Positions 1 to 8,807 of a stretch of 64,000 bases of DNA are shown piece by piece. The position numbers and the translations under genes are program-made. Source of the stretch: Lactococcus paracarnosus (GTDB taxonomy: Bacteria; Bacillota; Bacilli; Lactobacillales; Streptococcaceae); assembly GCF_006770285.1 (NCBI RefSeq), contig NZ_CP017195.1, positions 806,001 through 870,000 on the forward strand. The letters run 5' to 3'. Under the pieces are notes generated by a model. The model ran no database searches. It saw nothing but the letters and a program-made list of their open reading frames with translations, and had not been told where the DNA came from. Each line of letters opens with the position of its first letter. The first letter of the stretch is position 1.

Positions 1-95
1 CTGAGTATCTGCAAGTTCCTGCTATCGCCAATAATGCATCAGCTACAGTTGGTAATTTTGCACTCGCCAAGCGAGAATATGACAAGGCTAACTAA
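1..95 (+). CDS. 3' end of an unidentified protein gene (partial)
   Basis: Only the last 30 residues are inside the window; the open frame starts at base 3 and the TAA stop is at 93-95. The tail is alanine- and asparagine-rich and ends in FALAKREYDKAN. A strong terminator follows at once, which supports a real gene end. I do not recognise the family from this fragment. The rest of the gene lies upstream of the window. Confidence 0.55.
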   Translation, partial: EYLQVPAIANNASATVGNFALAKREYDKAN

Positions 96-100
96 CTAAA

Positions 101-139
101 TAAACCCAGTCAGAACGCACATTCTGACTGGGTTTATTT
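101..139 (+). terminator. Intrinsic terminator of the upstream gene
   Basis: Perfect 15-bp stem (101-115 with 122-136), 6-nt loop, followed by a T-rich stretch. It lies 5 nt after the stop codon of the partial gene. Confidence 0.9.
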
Positions 140-160
140 GTCTCGTATTATCTAAAAGTA

Positions 161-192
161 AAAAAATAGACATCAGAGTTGAGGTCTATTTT
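161..192 (-). terminator. Intrinsic terminator of the Ntdp gene
   Basis: On the minus strand AAAATAGAC pairs with GTCTATTTT (184-192 with 163-171), 12-nt loop, followed by a T run. The stem overlaps the TAG stop codon of the Ntdp gene. Confidence 0.8.
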
Positions 193-716
193 AATTGCCG
201 ATAACGGTCGTACCAAATAGAAACGTATTCTTTAGAAAATGGTCCTTTGCCTTCATTTATCCAATCCACTAAAATCTTAACATTTTCTTTTAAGATAAAG
301 TCAATATCGTCTGGATAATTCATCTGACGTTTATGTCGCTCATATTCCTCGACATCTAACAATTTTTTTTCCCCATCAGCAAATACTTTGACATCAAGAT
401 CATAGTCGATATACTTAAGGGCTTCATTGTCAAGTGTGTAAGGACTAGCCAGGTTACAGTAGTAACTCACACCATTTTCGCGAATCATTGCGATAATATT
501 AAACCAGAATTTCTTGTGAAAATAAACAATGGCAGGTTCGCGGGTTACCCAACGTCTCCCATCACTTTCTGTCACAAGCGTGTGGTCATTTACGCCAATA
601 ATCGAGTTTTCGTTAGTCTTCAGCACCATCGTATCGCGCCAAGTACGATGCAAGCTTCCGTCGTGTTTATAGCTTTGAATCGTAATAAAGTCGCCTTCTT
701 TGGGGATTTTCATCAT
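186..716 (-). CDS. Nucleoside tri-/diphosphate phosphatase (DUF402, Ntdp)
   Basis: A 176-residue protein of the DUF402 family, which in Staphylococcus and Bacillus hydrolyses nucleoside tri- and diphosphates in the cytosol. The start ([19 protein letters not shown]) and the central block ([18 protein letters not shown]) match my memory of streptococcal Ntdp over the whole length, so it appears complete. Two ATG codons are adjacent (716 and 713); relatives begin MK, so 713 may be the true start. It is a single-gene unit with its own promoter at 754-782 and a terminator overlapping the stop. The family assignment is strong; the physiological substrate is not visible. Confidence 0.88.
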   Translation of the reverse strand: MMKIPKEGDFITIQSYKHDGSLHRTWRDTMVLKTNENSIIGVNDHTLVTESDGRRWVTREPAIVYFHKKFWFNIIAMIRENGVSYYCNLASPYTLDNEALKYIDYDLDVKVFADGEKKLLDVEEYERHKRQMNYPDDIDFILKENVKILVDWINEGKGPFSKEYVSIWYDRYRQLK

Positions 717-753
717 CCTACCAACTTTCTAAAATTCAAAGATCTCATTAAAA

Positions 754-782
754 ATTATACCATTTTATTTGAGAAATGTCAG
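754..782 (-). promoter_or_regulatory. Promoter of the Ntdp gene
   Basis: On the minus strand CTGACA (777-782), 17-nt spacer, TATAAT (754-759) with an upstream TGG extended -10. It gives a leader of about 30 nt before the double ATG. Confidence 0.75.
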
Positions 783-784
783 AT

Positions 785-1651
785 TTAAAGATGGAAAATC
801 GTGAATGAGGCGCGTAATTCATCAGCAAAGTGTTCGCGTAGATAGCTATCAAATTCTTCTGTTTTTTTGGCTAAATTATAGCGCTTGTGAAGATTATAGC
901 TGTTGAGGTGCTTGTATCTTGGAAAATCTGAAAAGTAATGATGCGTTAAGAGCCACTCACGTTTGTAGCCTAACGGGTGGGATTGATAATGGATACCATC
1001 AACTGTCCTGTCGTAAGAGCGATGGTTGTGGCCGAAAACGACCTCCTTTATCCCATGTTTGAGAAATAATTTGTGAAAGGACTGTGCGCCTAAGAAAGCA
1101 TTAAACTTAATAAATTTTGGATGCGTCATGACAAAAGAGTGTTCAGGAACAAAGTGCATGGCAACGATGAGATTAGCTTTTTGGCTGGGGGTCAAAGTGT
1201 CCAGCAACTCATCAAGCCGTGATAGGTCACGCTTAGTAACTGTGATATCATCTGCCTCTCGTTTTATCTTGCGGTCAAACCAAAACGTATTTTTCGTACG
1301 CAAGTTTTGCTCGTAGCTGACATCAGGACAAAAAGAATAGTCATACCAACCAGCAAAACTGAGTAAGTGTTTGCTGCCAATTTGCCGAATTTGAAAGTCA
1401 TGACTATTTATTTCTGATTCAGACATCCCTAACATATCATGGTTACCTAGATTATAAGATACCGTGAACCCCTTGGCCAGACGTGTTAAAAACGGCTTTG
1501 ATAGGGTCTCAAAGTCGTTTGAAATATCGCCAGCAAGGTGGAGATCAGTAATATTCTCAGATAACAAAGTTTGACTTAAAATGGCCTCATATTGCGCATC
1601 AAACTGATTGACATCAATATGCAAATCAGACAGTATGGCTAGTTTTTTCAT
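785..1651 (-). CDS. Metallophosphoesterase
   Basis: A 288-residue calcineurin-like phosphoesterase. Metal-binding motifs appear in the usual order: D9-L-H11, G41-D42, G70-N-H-D72, H166 in VAMH, and G207-H-N-H210. No signal peptide or membrane segment is visible, so it is probably cytosolic. The substrate (nucleic acid, nucleotide or phosphoprotein) cannot be inferred. The ATG has no ribosome-binding site; an extended -10 (TGC TATACT) ends exactly 6 nt before it, suggesting a leaderless mRNA. Single-gene unit between Ntdp and the MFS gene. Confidence 0.85.
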   Translation of the reverse strand: MKKLAILSDLHIDVNQFDAQYEAILSQTLLSENITDLHLAGDISNDFETLSKPFLTRLAKGFTVSYNLGNHDMLGMSESEINSHDFQIRQIGSKHLLSFAGWYDYSFCPDVSYEQNLRTKNTFWFDRKIKREADDITVTKRDLSRLDELLDTLTPSQKANLIVAMHFVPEHSFVMTHPKFIKFNAFLGAQSFHKLFLKHGIKEVVFGHNHRSYDRTVDGIHYQSHPLGYKREWLLTHHYFSDFPRYKHLNSYNLHKRYNLAKKTEEFDSYLREHFADELRASFTIFHL

Positions 1652-1657
1652 GACATA

Positions 1658-1663
1658 AGTATA
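1658..1663 (-). promoter_or_regulatory. Extended -10 element placing the start at the metallophosphoesterase ATG
   Basis: TATACT preceded by TGC on the minus strand; six bases separate it from the ATG, so the predicted transcription start is the A of the ATG. The -35 is weak. Confidence 0.6.
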
Positions 1664-1726
1664 GCATAATTTATCGTTTAGCCTGATGCTAGAGGTTTTG
1701 TAAAAGCGGTATGAATTGGCTACTAC

Positions 1727-2863
1727 CTATCCATTGTTGGCTGATTTTTTTGAGAAATCAAGCATGGCAATACCTAGTAAAACGCCTAATAAGATGATTG
1801 ACATGAGAAAGGGATTATCTTGATGGGATAAGCTGCTCATAAATGCGATCAAAAATGGCGAGACGAATTGGCCTAGAAAAATCATCGCTTGTCCGATACC
1901 TAAAGTAGAAGAAGATGGATGCGTTAGTGTGGAGATCAGTTGGTGGTTAAAGCAAGGAAGCCCCCAGCCCAGTCCCCAGCCACTAAACAGAAGGCCAAGA
2001 ATAAATAAAGGTAAGGTTTGTGTGAAGCTGAGTAAGCACATAGATATGAGAAATAGACCGATTAAAATGAGTTCTTGTATTTGACTATTTTTTCTGCCAG
2101 GGAAGTAAGAGAACATCATACCTGAGATAACGCCGAATAATGACGTGATAGCCATCAAAATACCGATTATCAGAGTCCCTTGTTGTTGGAAGTGATCATG
2201 CATATAAAAAGCTAAATTAGTTGGAATGGTAAAATAAATGACGGTTAATAAAAACATCTTAAGCCAAATACGCATCACATTGTTGGACAGGTTTTCTTTA
2301 GTCGCCTGTTTAGGCGAGTTTACGTCATGTTTGTCATTTGGTAAAAATAAATAGATTGCCACAAGACTAATGATTGCTAAGAGATAAATTAAGAAGACAA
2401 GTTTCCAATCCTTATTTGAAACAAGTCCAGCATAAATAACAGCAACGACTGTACCAAAATTATTTAATGCACTGGCATAGCCCAATAATTTTTTTTGTAT
2501 TTTTCCTTCAAAGTTTGCTTGAATCAAACCGATTGTGTGGGGGACAAGTAAACTCAAGCCAATACCTAAAAGAATTCTTGACAAGATAATGACAGGAAAG
2601 GATGGCCAAATATAAGGCAATGCCCCTAAAGCATATAAAAATAAGCCACCTAGTACTTGTGTTTTAGCTGTTAACTTTCGAGATAGTTTGGGCTGAACGA
2701 GTTGTCCTAAAACGACACAAATTGATGGTATCGTGATAAGAGATTTAAGCCATAGGTCTGATACGGCAGGAAAAGTCTGTGAAATCTCTGATAGTGAAGG
2801 GGAAAGTGCTGCCCCAGCTAGTAATGGGAAAAATGATAGCCATAAAATCGATATTTTTTTCAT
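1727..2863 (-). CDS. MFS transporter (drug-efflux-like)
   Basis: A 378-residue polytopic membrane protein with about 12 hydrophobic segments and the major-facilitator layout: a loop 2-3 region with LSRKL (about residues 60-64) and a central cytoplasmic loop near 175-195. A proton-driven exporter is the likely role. It starts one base after the MarR-family gene at 2865-3281, so the two form an operon and the MarR protein probably controls it. The substrate is unknown. Length is typical of the DHA1-type group, complete. Confidence 0.82.
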   Translation of the reverse strand: MKKISILWLSFFPLLAGAALSPSLSEISQTFPAVSDLWLKSLITIPSICVVLGQLVQPKLSRKLTAKTQVLGGLFLYALGALPYIWPSFPVIILSRILLGIGLSLLVPHTIGLIQANFEGKIQKKLLGYASALNNFGTVVAVIYAGLVSNKDWKLVFLIYLLAIISLVAIYLFLPNDKHDVNSPKQATKENLSNNVMRIWLKMFLLTVIYFTIPTNLAFYMHDHFQQQGTLIIGILMAITSLFGVISGMMFSYFPGRKNSQIQELILIGLFLISMCLLSFTQTLPLFILGLLFSGWGLGWGLPCFNHQLISTLTHPSSSTLGIGQAMIFLGQFVSPFLIAFMSSLSHQDNPFLMSIILLGVLLGIAMLDFSKKSANNG

Positions 2864-2864
2864 G

Positions 2865-3281
2865 TTAGTCCTCCAATTTTTTAATTGCCATATCTAATAA
2901 GTCAAGTAGTGTTTTGTATTGGGTTTCGGTATAGGCTTCAAATAGACTATTATTTAACTTAGTGATCCTTCGCCTGATTTGTTGCGCAATCAGTTTACCT
3001 TGATCTGTTAGATAGAGAGAATAGGCACTTTTATTGTGCTCATTTTCCTGTCTTTCTATATAGCCCATTTTGCTATACTTATTGATAATTCTAGTTAATA
3101 AGCTTCTCTCAACACGTCTTTTTTTTGCTAAAAAAAGTTGTGTACACCCGGGATTTTCCTCAATCGTTAAGAAAATATTGTAGTCTTTGCTACTAATCCC
3201 AATCGTTTGTCCCCATTTATGTTGATCAGCAATCAATAAATCGTTAAGATAGGTTACTTTTTTGCCTAAGTCTTTTTTCAT
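2865..3281 (-). CDS. MarR-family transcriptional regulator
   Basis: A 138-residue winged-helix protein. The recognition region (residues about 45-75, GCTQLFLAKKRRVERSLLTR) and the wing with YLTDQGK follow the MarR pattern. It leads an operon with the MFS exporter, the usual MarR arrangement for autorepression and ligand-induced efflux. Its promoter overlaps a palindrome at 3311-3335, which is the obvious autoregulatory operator. Good ribosome-binding site (GGAGAG) before the ATG. Ligand unknown. Confidence 0.85.
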   Translation of the reverse strand: MKKDLGKKVTYLNDLLIADQHKWGQTIGISSKDYNIFLTIEENPGCTQLFLAKKRRVERSLLTRIINKYSKMGYIERQENEHNKSAYSLYLTDQGKLIAQQIRRRITKLNNSLFEAYTETQYKTLLDLLDMAIKKLED

Positions 3282-3300
3282 ATTTCTCTCCTTTGTTGCT

Positions 3301-3335
3301 ATTTTATATTAAAGTGTTTACATCGTCAACACTTT
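3301..3335 (-). promoter_or_regulatory. Promoter of the MarR-MFS operon with overlapping operator
   Basis: Minus strand: TTGACG (3324-3329), 17-nt spacer, TAAAAT (3301-3306). An inverted repeat AAAGTGTT / AACACTTT (3311-3318 and 3328-3335) covers the -35 and half the spacer, the classical position of a MarR autorepressor site. Confidence 0.75.
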
Positions 3336-3409
3336 TGTTTGTAAGTATTTATATTTTTTACGATGAGTTAAATCGGATAATAAGTGCAAAACAAAAGATC
3401 AGAATAAGG

Positions 3410-3475
3410 TATAATTGAAACAGAAGACAAGTCGTCAAAACCATACTGTATTTTCAAGATTGTATGAGGGACTTG
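3410..3475 (+). promoter_or_regulatory. Probable queG promoter and hairpin-containing leader
   Basis: TATAAT at 3410-3415 (weak -35) predicts a start near 3422 and a leader of about 95 nt. The leader can form a nested hairpin: CAAGTC/GACTTG (3428-3433, 3470-3475) enclosing CATAC/GTATG (3442-3446, 3462-3466). No known riboswitch consensus is recognised. Confidence 0.45.
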
Positions 3476-3517
3476 GCAAAAAATAGTGCTAAACAATAAT
3501 AAAGAGAACAGACAAAG

Positions 3518-4594
3518 ATGACTGACTTAAAACAACAAATCATTGCAATAGCAAAAGAAATAGGGATCTCTAAAATTGGCTTTACGACAGCTGATAACTT
3601 TGATTACTTAAAAAAAACACTGACGCGTGCACAAGAAGCCGGGACAAACTCAGGCTTTGAACATAAGAATATCGAGGAACGCGTTGATCCAAAACTGCTA
3701 CTTGCTAATGCCAAAACGATTATCGCAATCGCGGTCGCCTATCCAAATAAGTTACCTCAAATGCCAGAAAAATCGACTTATAAGCGGGGCAAGTTTTCAC
3801 CGTCAAGTTGGGGAATAGATTATCATGACATCCTATCAGGGAAGATGTCTTTACTTGCCGAACGGATTTCAGAGTTAACAGATGAATTTGATCACAAGGC
3901 CATGGTTGATACAGGTGCTTTGGTGGATACAGCTGTCGCAAGACGTGCAGGTATTGGTTTTATCGGTAAAAGTGGCTTAGTAATTTCTAAAGAATTTGGC
4001 TCTTACATGTTTTTAGGTGAACTGATTACAAATCTTGATATCGAACCAGATAGTCCAGTCGACTATGGGTGTGGGGACTGCGAGCGTTGTGTCACGTTTT
4101 GTCCGACAGATGCCTTAAATGGCGATACGACGATGAATGCCAAGCGTTGCCTAAGCTTTCAGACGCAAAAAACAGGGTATATCGATGAAGAGTTTCGGAT
4201 TAAAACCAAGTCTGTCCTCTATGGCTGTGATATCTGTCAGATTGTTTGCCCCTATAACAAAGGGATAAATAGTGAACCGCAAACCCCTATCGACCCGGAG
4301 CTTTCCTATCCAGAATTACAGCCTTTTATCAAGTTGACAAATAAAGAATTTAAAGAAAAATTTGGTGAGATTGCAGGCTCATGGCGAGGTAAAAATGTGC
4401 TACAGCGTAATGCCATCTTTGTATTGGCTAATCTTAATGATAAGACAGCGATTCCCTTATTGGAGGAGATTGCAGCAAATCCTCAAAATGCAGTACATCA
4501 GGAAGCAGCCCAGTGGGCACTAGATAAGCTCAAACGGACAGATAAGCGTAATCGTCCTTTGAAAAAAAGTATAGAACGTGGTAAACTTAAGTAA
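3518..4594 (+). CDS. queG: Epoxyqueuosine reductase QueG
   Basis: Catalyses the last step of queuosine biosynthesis in tRNA (epoxyqueuosine to queuosine), using cobalamin and two [4Fe-4S] clusters. Visible: the catalytic aspartate in VDTGA (D131), a first cluster motif C185-x2-C188-x2-C191-x3-C195, a second C237-x2-C240-x3-C244 together with C211, and a C-terminal HEAT-like region ([10 protein letters not shown] onward, about 305-340). 358 residues, normal for the family. It precedes prfB by one base, so the two are probably co-transcribed. Confidence 0.93.
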   Translation: MTDLKQQIIAIAKEIGISKIGFTTADNFDYLKKTLTRAQEAGTNSGFEHKNIEERVDPKLLLANAKTIIAIAVAYPNKLPQMPEKSTYKRGKFSPSSWGIDYHDILSGKMSLLAERISELTDEFDHKAMVDTGALVDTAVARRAGIGFIGKSGLVISKEFGSYMFLGELITNLDIEPDSPVDYGCGDCERCVTFCPTDALNGDTTMNAKRCLSFQTQKTGYIDEEFRIKTKSVLYGCDICQIVCPYNKGINSEPQTPIDPELSYPELQPFIKLTNKEFKEKFGEIAGSWRGKNVLQRNAIFVLANLNDKTAIPLLEEIAANPQNAVHQEAAQWALDKLKRTDKRNRPLKKSIERGKLK

Positions 4595-4595
4595 T

Positions 4596-5696
4596 ATGGA
4601 AATTAGTGAAATTCGCAATCAAATTGCGCAAAATACAGAAAAAATGGCATCATTTCGTGATAATCTTGACTTGGATCGCCTTGAAGAAGAAATTGCCCTG
4701 CTTGATAATGACATGTCTGAACCCAGTTTTTGGGATGACAACATTGCTGCACAAAAAATAGTTGAGCAATCCAATCAACTCAAGGCTAAATATGAAACCT
4801 TTATGGACATGCAAGCTATGTTGGATGACCAAGAAGTCATGCTTGAAATGATCGAAGAAGATGATGATGTTGATATGCGTGAGGAATTGAGTCAGGAGCT
4901 TGGTAAACTGAGCGCTAAGATGCAAGCTTATGAACTTGAGATGCTCCTTAATCAGCCTTATGACCATTTTAATGCCCTTTTAGAGATTCATCCAGGTTCT
5001 GGTGGTACTGAGTCGCAAGACTGGGGTAGTATGCTCATGCGGATGTATGAGCGTTGGGGCAATGCCCATAACTTTAAGGTGGAAGTTGTCGATTACCAAG
5101 ATGGTGATGTCGCTGGCCTTAAGTCTGCTACACTCAAATTTACGGGTAATAATGCCTATGGGTTTTTACGGTCTGAAAAAGGGGTACATCGCCTAGTACG
5201 GGTTTCTCCTTTTGACTCTCAAAACCGTAGACATACGTCGTTTACATCCGTTGATGTAATGCCTGAGCTAGATGATTCGATTGAAGTTGATGTCAAGGAT
5301 GCTGATGTAAAAATGGACACTTTCCGTTCTGGTGGTGCTGGTGGACAGAATGTCAATAAGGTATCGACAGGTGTCAGATTAACCCATACACCGACAGGAA
5401 TTGTTGTCTCATCTACTATGGATAGAACCCAATATGGGAATAAAGATTTAGCGATGAAGATGCTAAAATCAAAACTATATCAGCTAGAAGTCGATAAAAA
5501 ACAAGCAGAAGTAAACGAACTTAAAGGAGACCAAGCAGATATTTCATGGGGCTCACAAATCCGTTCTTATGTCTTTATGCCTTATCAACTTGTCAAGGAT
5601 ACACGCTCAAATTATGAAACCAGCCAAATCGATAACGTCATGGATGGCGATTTAGACGGGTTTATTGATGCCTATTTAAAATGGAAGATGTTATAA
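4596..5696 (+). CDS. prfB: Peptide chain release factor 2, without programmed frameshift
   Basis: RF2 ends translation at UGA and UAA codons. The GGQ peptidyl-hydrolysis motif ([11 protein letters not shown]) and the SPF stop-codon recognition motif (VSPFDSQ) are present. I choose the ATG at 4596 because relatives begin M-[DE]-I-S-E-I-R; an in-frame GTG at 4578 lies inside queG. At codons 24-25 the sequence is CTT GAC (4665-4670) in one open frame, where many bacteria have CTT TGA C and a +1 shift. The gene is therefore read straight through. 366 residues. No good ribosome-binding site is visible, so coupling to queG is likely. Confidence 0.93.
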   Translation: MEISEIRNQIAQNTEKMASFRDNLDLDRLEEEIALLDNDMSEPSFWDDNIAAQKIVEQSNQLKAKYETFMDMQAMLDDQEVMLEMIEEDDDVDMREELSQELGKLSAKMQAYELEMLLNQPYDHFNALLEIHPGSGGTESQDWGSMLMRMYERWGNAHNFKVEVVDYQDGDVAGLKSATLKFTGNNAYGFLRSEKGVHRLVRVSPFDSQNRRHTSFTSVDVMPELDDSIEVDVKDADVKMDTFRSGGAGGQNVNKVSTGVRLTHTPTGIVVSSTMDRTQYGNKDLAMKMLKSKLYQLEVDKKQAEVNELKGDQADISWGSQIRSYVFMPYQLVKDTRSNYETSQIDNVMDGDLDGFIDAYLKWKML

Positions 5697-5723
5697 GCCT
5701 GTAATAAAAAATCAGTTATTTTT

Positions 5724-5732
5724 TGTTATAAT
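5724..5732 (+). promoter_or_regulatory. Extended -10 promoter of ftsEX
   Basis: TG-T-TATAAT (TATAAT at 5727-5732) about 34 nt upstream of ftsE, with a weak -35. It suggests ftsEX can be transcribed independently of prfB. Confidence 0.55.
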
Positions 5733-5765
5733 AATATTAATTAAAAAAATAGAAAGAATATAAAT

Positions 5766-6461
5766 ATGAGTAGTATTATTAAATTAAGTAATGCAACAAA
5801 AAAATATAATAATGGCACGACAGCCCTACGCAATATCTCCGTTAATATAGAAGCTGGTGAATTTGCTTATGTTGTAGGACCATCTGGTGCAGGTAAATCA
5901 ACTTTTATTAAGTTGCTTTATCGAGAAGCAAAACTGGACAAAGGTGACGGCGTAGTTGCAGGATATAACCTTATCCAAATTAAAAAACGTGATGTCCCTA
6001 TGTTACGTCGATCGATTGGTGTTGTTTTCCAAGATTATAAGTTGTTACAGCATAAGACAGTCTATGAAAATATTGCCTACGCCATGGAAGTTATTGGCAA
6101 GCGCCCACGTGAAATAAAAAAACGTGTTATGGAAGTATTAGACTTAGTTGGCTTAAAGCATAAAGTCAGATCTTTTCCAAATGAGCTTTCTGGTGGGGAA
6201 CAACAGCGTGTTGCTATTGCCCGTTCAATAGCGAATTCTCCAAAAGTACTGATTGCTGATGAACCAACAGGGAATTTGGATCCAGAAAATTCATGGGAAA
6301 TTATGAATTTACTAGAAAAAATAAACATTCAAGGGACTACGATTTTGATGGCTACACATAATTCACAGATTGTGAATACATTACGTCATCGTGTCATTGC
6401 GATCGAAAACGGTCGTATTGTCCGAGATCAACTAGAAGGAGAATATGGCTACGATGATTAG
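5766..6461 (+). CDS. ftsE: Cell-division ABC ATPase FtsE
   Basis: Cytoplasmic ATPase of the FtsEX complex, which transmits a division signal across the membrane to a peptidoglycan hydrolase. Walker A GPSGAGKST (38-46), Q-loop VFQDYK, signature LSGGEQQ (141-147) and Walker B/DEPTG (165-169) are intact. 231 residues, normal length. The gene overlaps ftsX by 17 bases, indicating translational coupling. Its position after prfB is the common Streptococcaceae order. Confidence 0.95.
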   Translation: MSSIIKLSNATKKYNNGTTALRNISVNIEAGEFAYVVGPSGAGKSTFIKLLYREAKLDKGDGVVAGYNLIQIKKRDVPMLRRSIGVVFQDYKLLQHKTVYENIAYAMEVIGKRPREIKKRVMEVLDLVGLKHKVRSFPNELSGGEQQRVAIARSIANSPKVLIADEPTGNLDPENSWEIMNLLEKINIQGTTILMATHNSQIVNTLRHRVIAIENGRIVRDQLEGEYGYDD

Positions 6462-7389
6462 AACATTCTTTAAACACCTGTGGCAATCTATAAAAAACCT
6501 CCGAAGAAATGGTTGGATGACTGTTGCCGCAGTTTCATCTGTTACCATTACACTAGTATTAGTAGGCGTTTTCTTAGCAGTCATTTTAAATACGACAAAG
6601 TTAGCATCTGATTTAGAAAATAATGTCCGTATATCAACATTTTTAAAACTTGGTGTTCATGATGATAGCAAAGAACTCGTTGATGCAAACGACCAATCAA
6701 AAAAAGTAACTAATCCTGACTATCACAAGATAGAAAAAGCCATTAAGGCAGTACCAAATGTGGCAAAAGTGACTTATTCTAGTAAAGAAAACGAATTAGA
6801 AAAATTAACTAAATCACTTGGTAGTACTTGGAATATGTTTAAAGGAGATAGTAATCCACTTTATGATGTTTATATTGTGGAAGCTGATAAACCTGCAAAC
6901 GTGACCAAAGTCTCTAAAGATATTGGTAAAATTGCAGGAGTAGAACGTGCAGATTATGGTGGGGCAAATACTAAAAAAATATTTGGTCTATCTAAGGTGA
7001 TCAGAACTTGGGGACTTGGTGCTGCGGGACTATTACTATTTGTTGCTATTTTCTTGATTTCAAACACGATTCGGATGACGATTTTATCACGTCAACGAGA
7101 AATTCAAATCATGCGACTTGTTGGTGCTAAAAATGGCTATATTCGCTGGCCTTTCTTCCTTGAGGGTGCATGGGTAGGTATACTTGGTGCAATTTTGCCA
7201 AGTCTAATTATCGGATTTGTCTACCGAATTGGTTATGTCGGCTTACAAAAATCACTTGCACAACAAGATCTATACTTGCTAAATCCGAATACTTTTGTGC
7301 CACAACTTATTTTATTAATGGTTGTTGTTGGCGTGGTGATCGGCTCTATCGGATCTATTATTTCGATGAGACGTTTCCTAAAAGTCTAA
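6445..7389 (+). CDS. ftsX: Cell-division membrane protein FtsX
   Basis: Permease-like partner of FtsE. Topology fits FtsX: cytoplasmic N-terminus (HLWQSIKNLRRNGWMT), first membrane helix at about 26-48, a large external domain (about 50-185), and three helices in the C-terminal third; SRQREIQIMRLVGA is the conserved cytosolic segment. 314 residues. ATG 6445 is preceded by AAGGAG at short spacing; ATG 6454 is a possible alternative. Followed by a terminator at 7426-7470. Confidence 0.94.
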   Translation: MATMIRTFFKHLWQSIKNLRRNGWMTVAAVSSVTITLVLVGVFLAVILNTTKLASDLENNVRISTFLKLGVHDDSKELVDANDQSKKVTNPDYHKIEKAIKAVPNVAKVTYSSKENELEKLTKSLGSTWNMFKGDSNPLYDVYIVEADKPANVTKVSKDIGKIAGVERADYGGANTKKIFGLSKVIRTWGLGAAGLLLFVAIFLISNTIRMTILSRQREIQIMRLVGAKNGYIRWPFFLEGAWVGILGAILPSLIIGFVYRIGYVGLQKSLAQQDLYLLNPNTFVPQLILLMVVVGVVIGSIGSIISMRRFLKV

Positions 7390-7425
7390 ACCTGACATGA
7401 AAAAATCTTCATAACTTTAAAAATA

Positions 7426-7470
7426 GACTCAAATTATTGATAAGCGTCAATACTTCGAGTTATTTTTTTA
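7426..7470 (+). terminator. Terminator of the prfB-ftsEX region
   Basis: A stem of about 13-15 bp with two mismatches (7426-7440 with 7447-7461), 6-nt loop, then a T-rich tail TATTTTTTTA. Confidence 0.75.
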
Positions 7471-7530
7471 TCACATCAACTGGTCTCAATAGATTAGTAA
7501 CGATTAACAGGAAAAAATAAAGGAGTTTTT

Positions 7531-8031
7531 GTGACAGCAATAACAGTTAACCCAATTAAAACTAGCCAAGAAATTGATCACTTATATGAACTGATCAAAA
7601 TCATCTGGCCAGAAGTATTTACGACACTACTTGGTGAAGCACATGTTGCCTATATGCTAGACAACTATCAATCTCCTGAGAAAATAAAATCAGAGATAGC
7701 TGCAGGAGCCGTCTATTATTTCGTTGAAGCTGAAGGAGAAGTAGTCGGTTATTTAGCTTATGATCTAAAAGCAGACCACATGTATATTAGTAAACTCTAT
7801 TTGCTAAACAGCGTGCGTGGAAAAGGGCTATCCCGAAGTATGATGGACTGGTTAGAACATACGGCGCTTGCCAATAACAAGAACAAGCTGCAACTGAATG
7901 TCAATCGATTTAATGCACGTGCAATCTCTGTTTATAAGCATATGGGATTTGAGAGCATAGCAGAAATTGATACACCATTTGGTGACTTCATGCTAACCGA
8001 CTATCGGATGGAAAAACAGCTAACAGTCTAA
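7531..8031 (+). CDS. GNAT-family N-acetyltransferase (PaiA-like)
   Basis: A 166-residue acetyl-CoA-dependent transferase. The acetyl-CoA loop VRGKGLSRSM (about residues 100-109) and the C-terminal block NARAISVYKHMGFE are clear. The layout resembles PaiA-type polyamine acetyltransferases, but the substrate is not readable. GTG start with AAAGGAG at 7519-7525. Single-gene unit between two terminators. Confidence 0.8.
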   Translation: MTAITVNPIKTSQEIDHLYELIKIIWPEVFTTLLGEAHVAYMLDNYQSPEKIKSEIAAGAVYYFVEAEGEVVGYLAYDLKADHMYISKLYLLNSVRGKGLSRSMMDWLEHTALANNKNKLQLNVNRFNARAISVYKHMGFESIAEIDTPFGDFMLTDYRMEKQLTV

Positions 8032-8040
8032 GGTTGAAAA

Positions 8041-8078
8041 AAAAAAAGCCACAATTCATCAAAGAATTGTGGCTTTTA
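8041..8078. terminator. Bidirectional terminator between the GNAT gene and the serS operon
   Basis: Stem AAAAGCCACAATTC with its exact complement (8044-8057, 8064-8077), 6-nt loop. T runs follow on both strands (11 T on the minus strand), serving the convergent genes. Confidence 0.9.
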
Positions 8079-8807
8079 TCATTTAACGATGGTATGACTA
8101 TCTAAGGTTTTACCAGTTTTATCCTTTAAAATCAGCCAAGCGTTAGTACCCGCAAAAAACAAGAGATGACCGACTTCATTCACTGATTTGAGATGGATAT
8201 CAGCAGTTGTTTTAAAATCAGATCCAATCGCATCTGCATGTTCTTGACGTAAGGTTAAGGCAAATTTTTGAGAAAATCCGACGGATCCATCTTTATTTAG
8301 GGGTATTTCTTGCTTAAGGGATGCCCCTTTTTTGATAACCAATTCCTGGCGTTTCATCCAAAAAATTTCAGCTTTTGCTCCATCATAATCGACATAAAAG
8401 GGACTATCTACTAGTGTTTTTGAAAAGCGATGCTGTGCTTTGGCAGTTGCCTTTGGCTTACTCGCATTTTGAGGATCATCAGCTAGACTAGTAAACGTAT
8501 AACCTAATCTATCCAGAAAAGGACTAATCTGCTTAAGGTAAGCTTTGATGATCTTGCTTTGATTAGTAGGTAAGTTTTTACCAAGCAGATATGTGGTGAC
8601 ATAGGCTGGGTCAATATCATCAGGTAAGGTAATAGATAAAACTCGGTCAGCATGACCTTTTTCCATAACCAGACAAGTACCTTTAAAATAAAGGTGGGCA
8701 ACTGAGCCGCTATCAACAGGGACATCAAGTAAGTCGCTGATCACTAATTGCCCTAATTGATCAGGGAAGGCTAAAGTAAGTCTATTATGTTCAAAAGGAT
8801 TAGCCAT
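8079..8807 (-). CDS. Hypothetical protein in the serS operon
   Basis: 242 residues, cytosolic by composition, no recognised family. The N-terminal third (to about 105) looks like one domain; a lysine-rich stretch (DPQNASKPKATAKAQHR, near 112-128) separates it from a beta-rich C-terminal half ending LILKDKTGKTLDSHTIVK. The start overlaps the serS stop by one base (TAATG), so translation is coupled and expression should follow the serine T-box. I do not recognise a function. Confidence 0.7.
   Translation of the reverse strand: MANPFEHNRLTLAFPDQLGQLVISDLLDVPVDSGSVAHLYFKGTCLVMEKGHADRVLSITLPDDIDPAYVTTYLLGKNLPTNQSKIIKAYLKQISPFLDRLGYTFTSLADDPQNASKPKATAKAQHRFSKTLVDSPFYVDYDGAKAEIFWMKRQELVIKKGASLKQEIPLNKDGSVGFSQKFALTLRQEHADAIGSDFKTTADIHLKSVNEVGHLLFFAGTNAWLILKDKTGKTLDSHTIVK

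Noticed and set aside
3422..3517. preQ1 riboswitch before queG
   Set aside because: No small pseudoknot with the A-rich tail of preQ1-I; only a long nested hairpin.
4578..4595. GTG start for prfB
   Set aside because: Lies inside queG, and RF2 proteins of this group begin at the ATG 4596.
5703..5735. Terminator after prfB
   Set aside because: The only stem is AAAAAAT / ATTTTTT, all A:T, and it overlaps the ftsE promoter.
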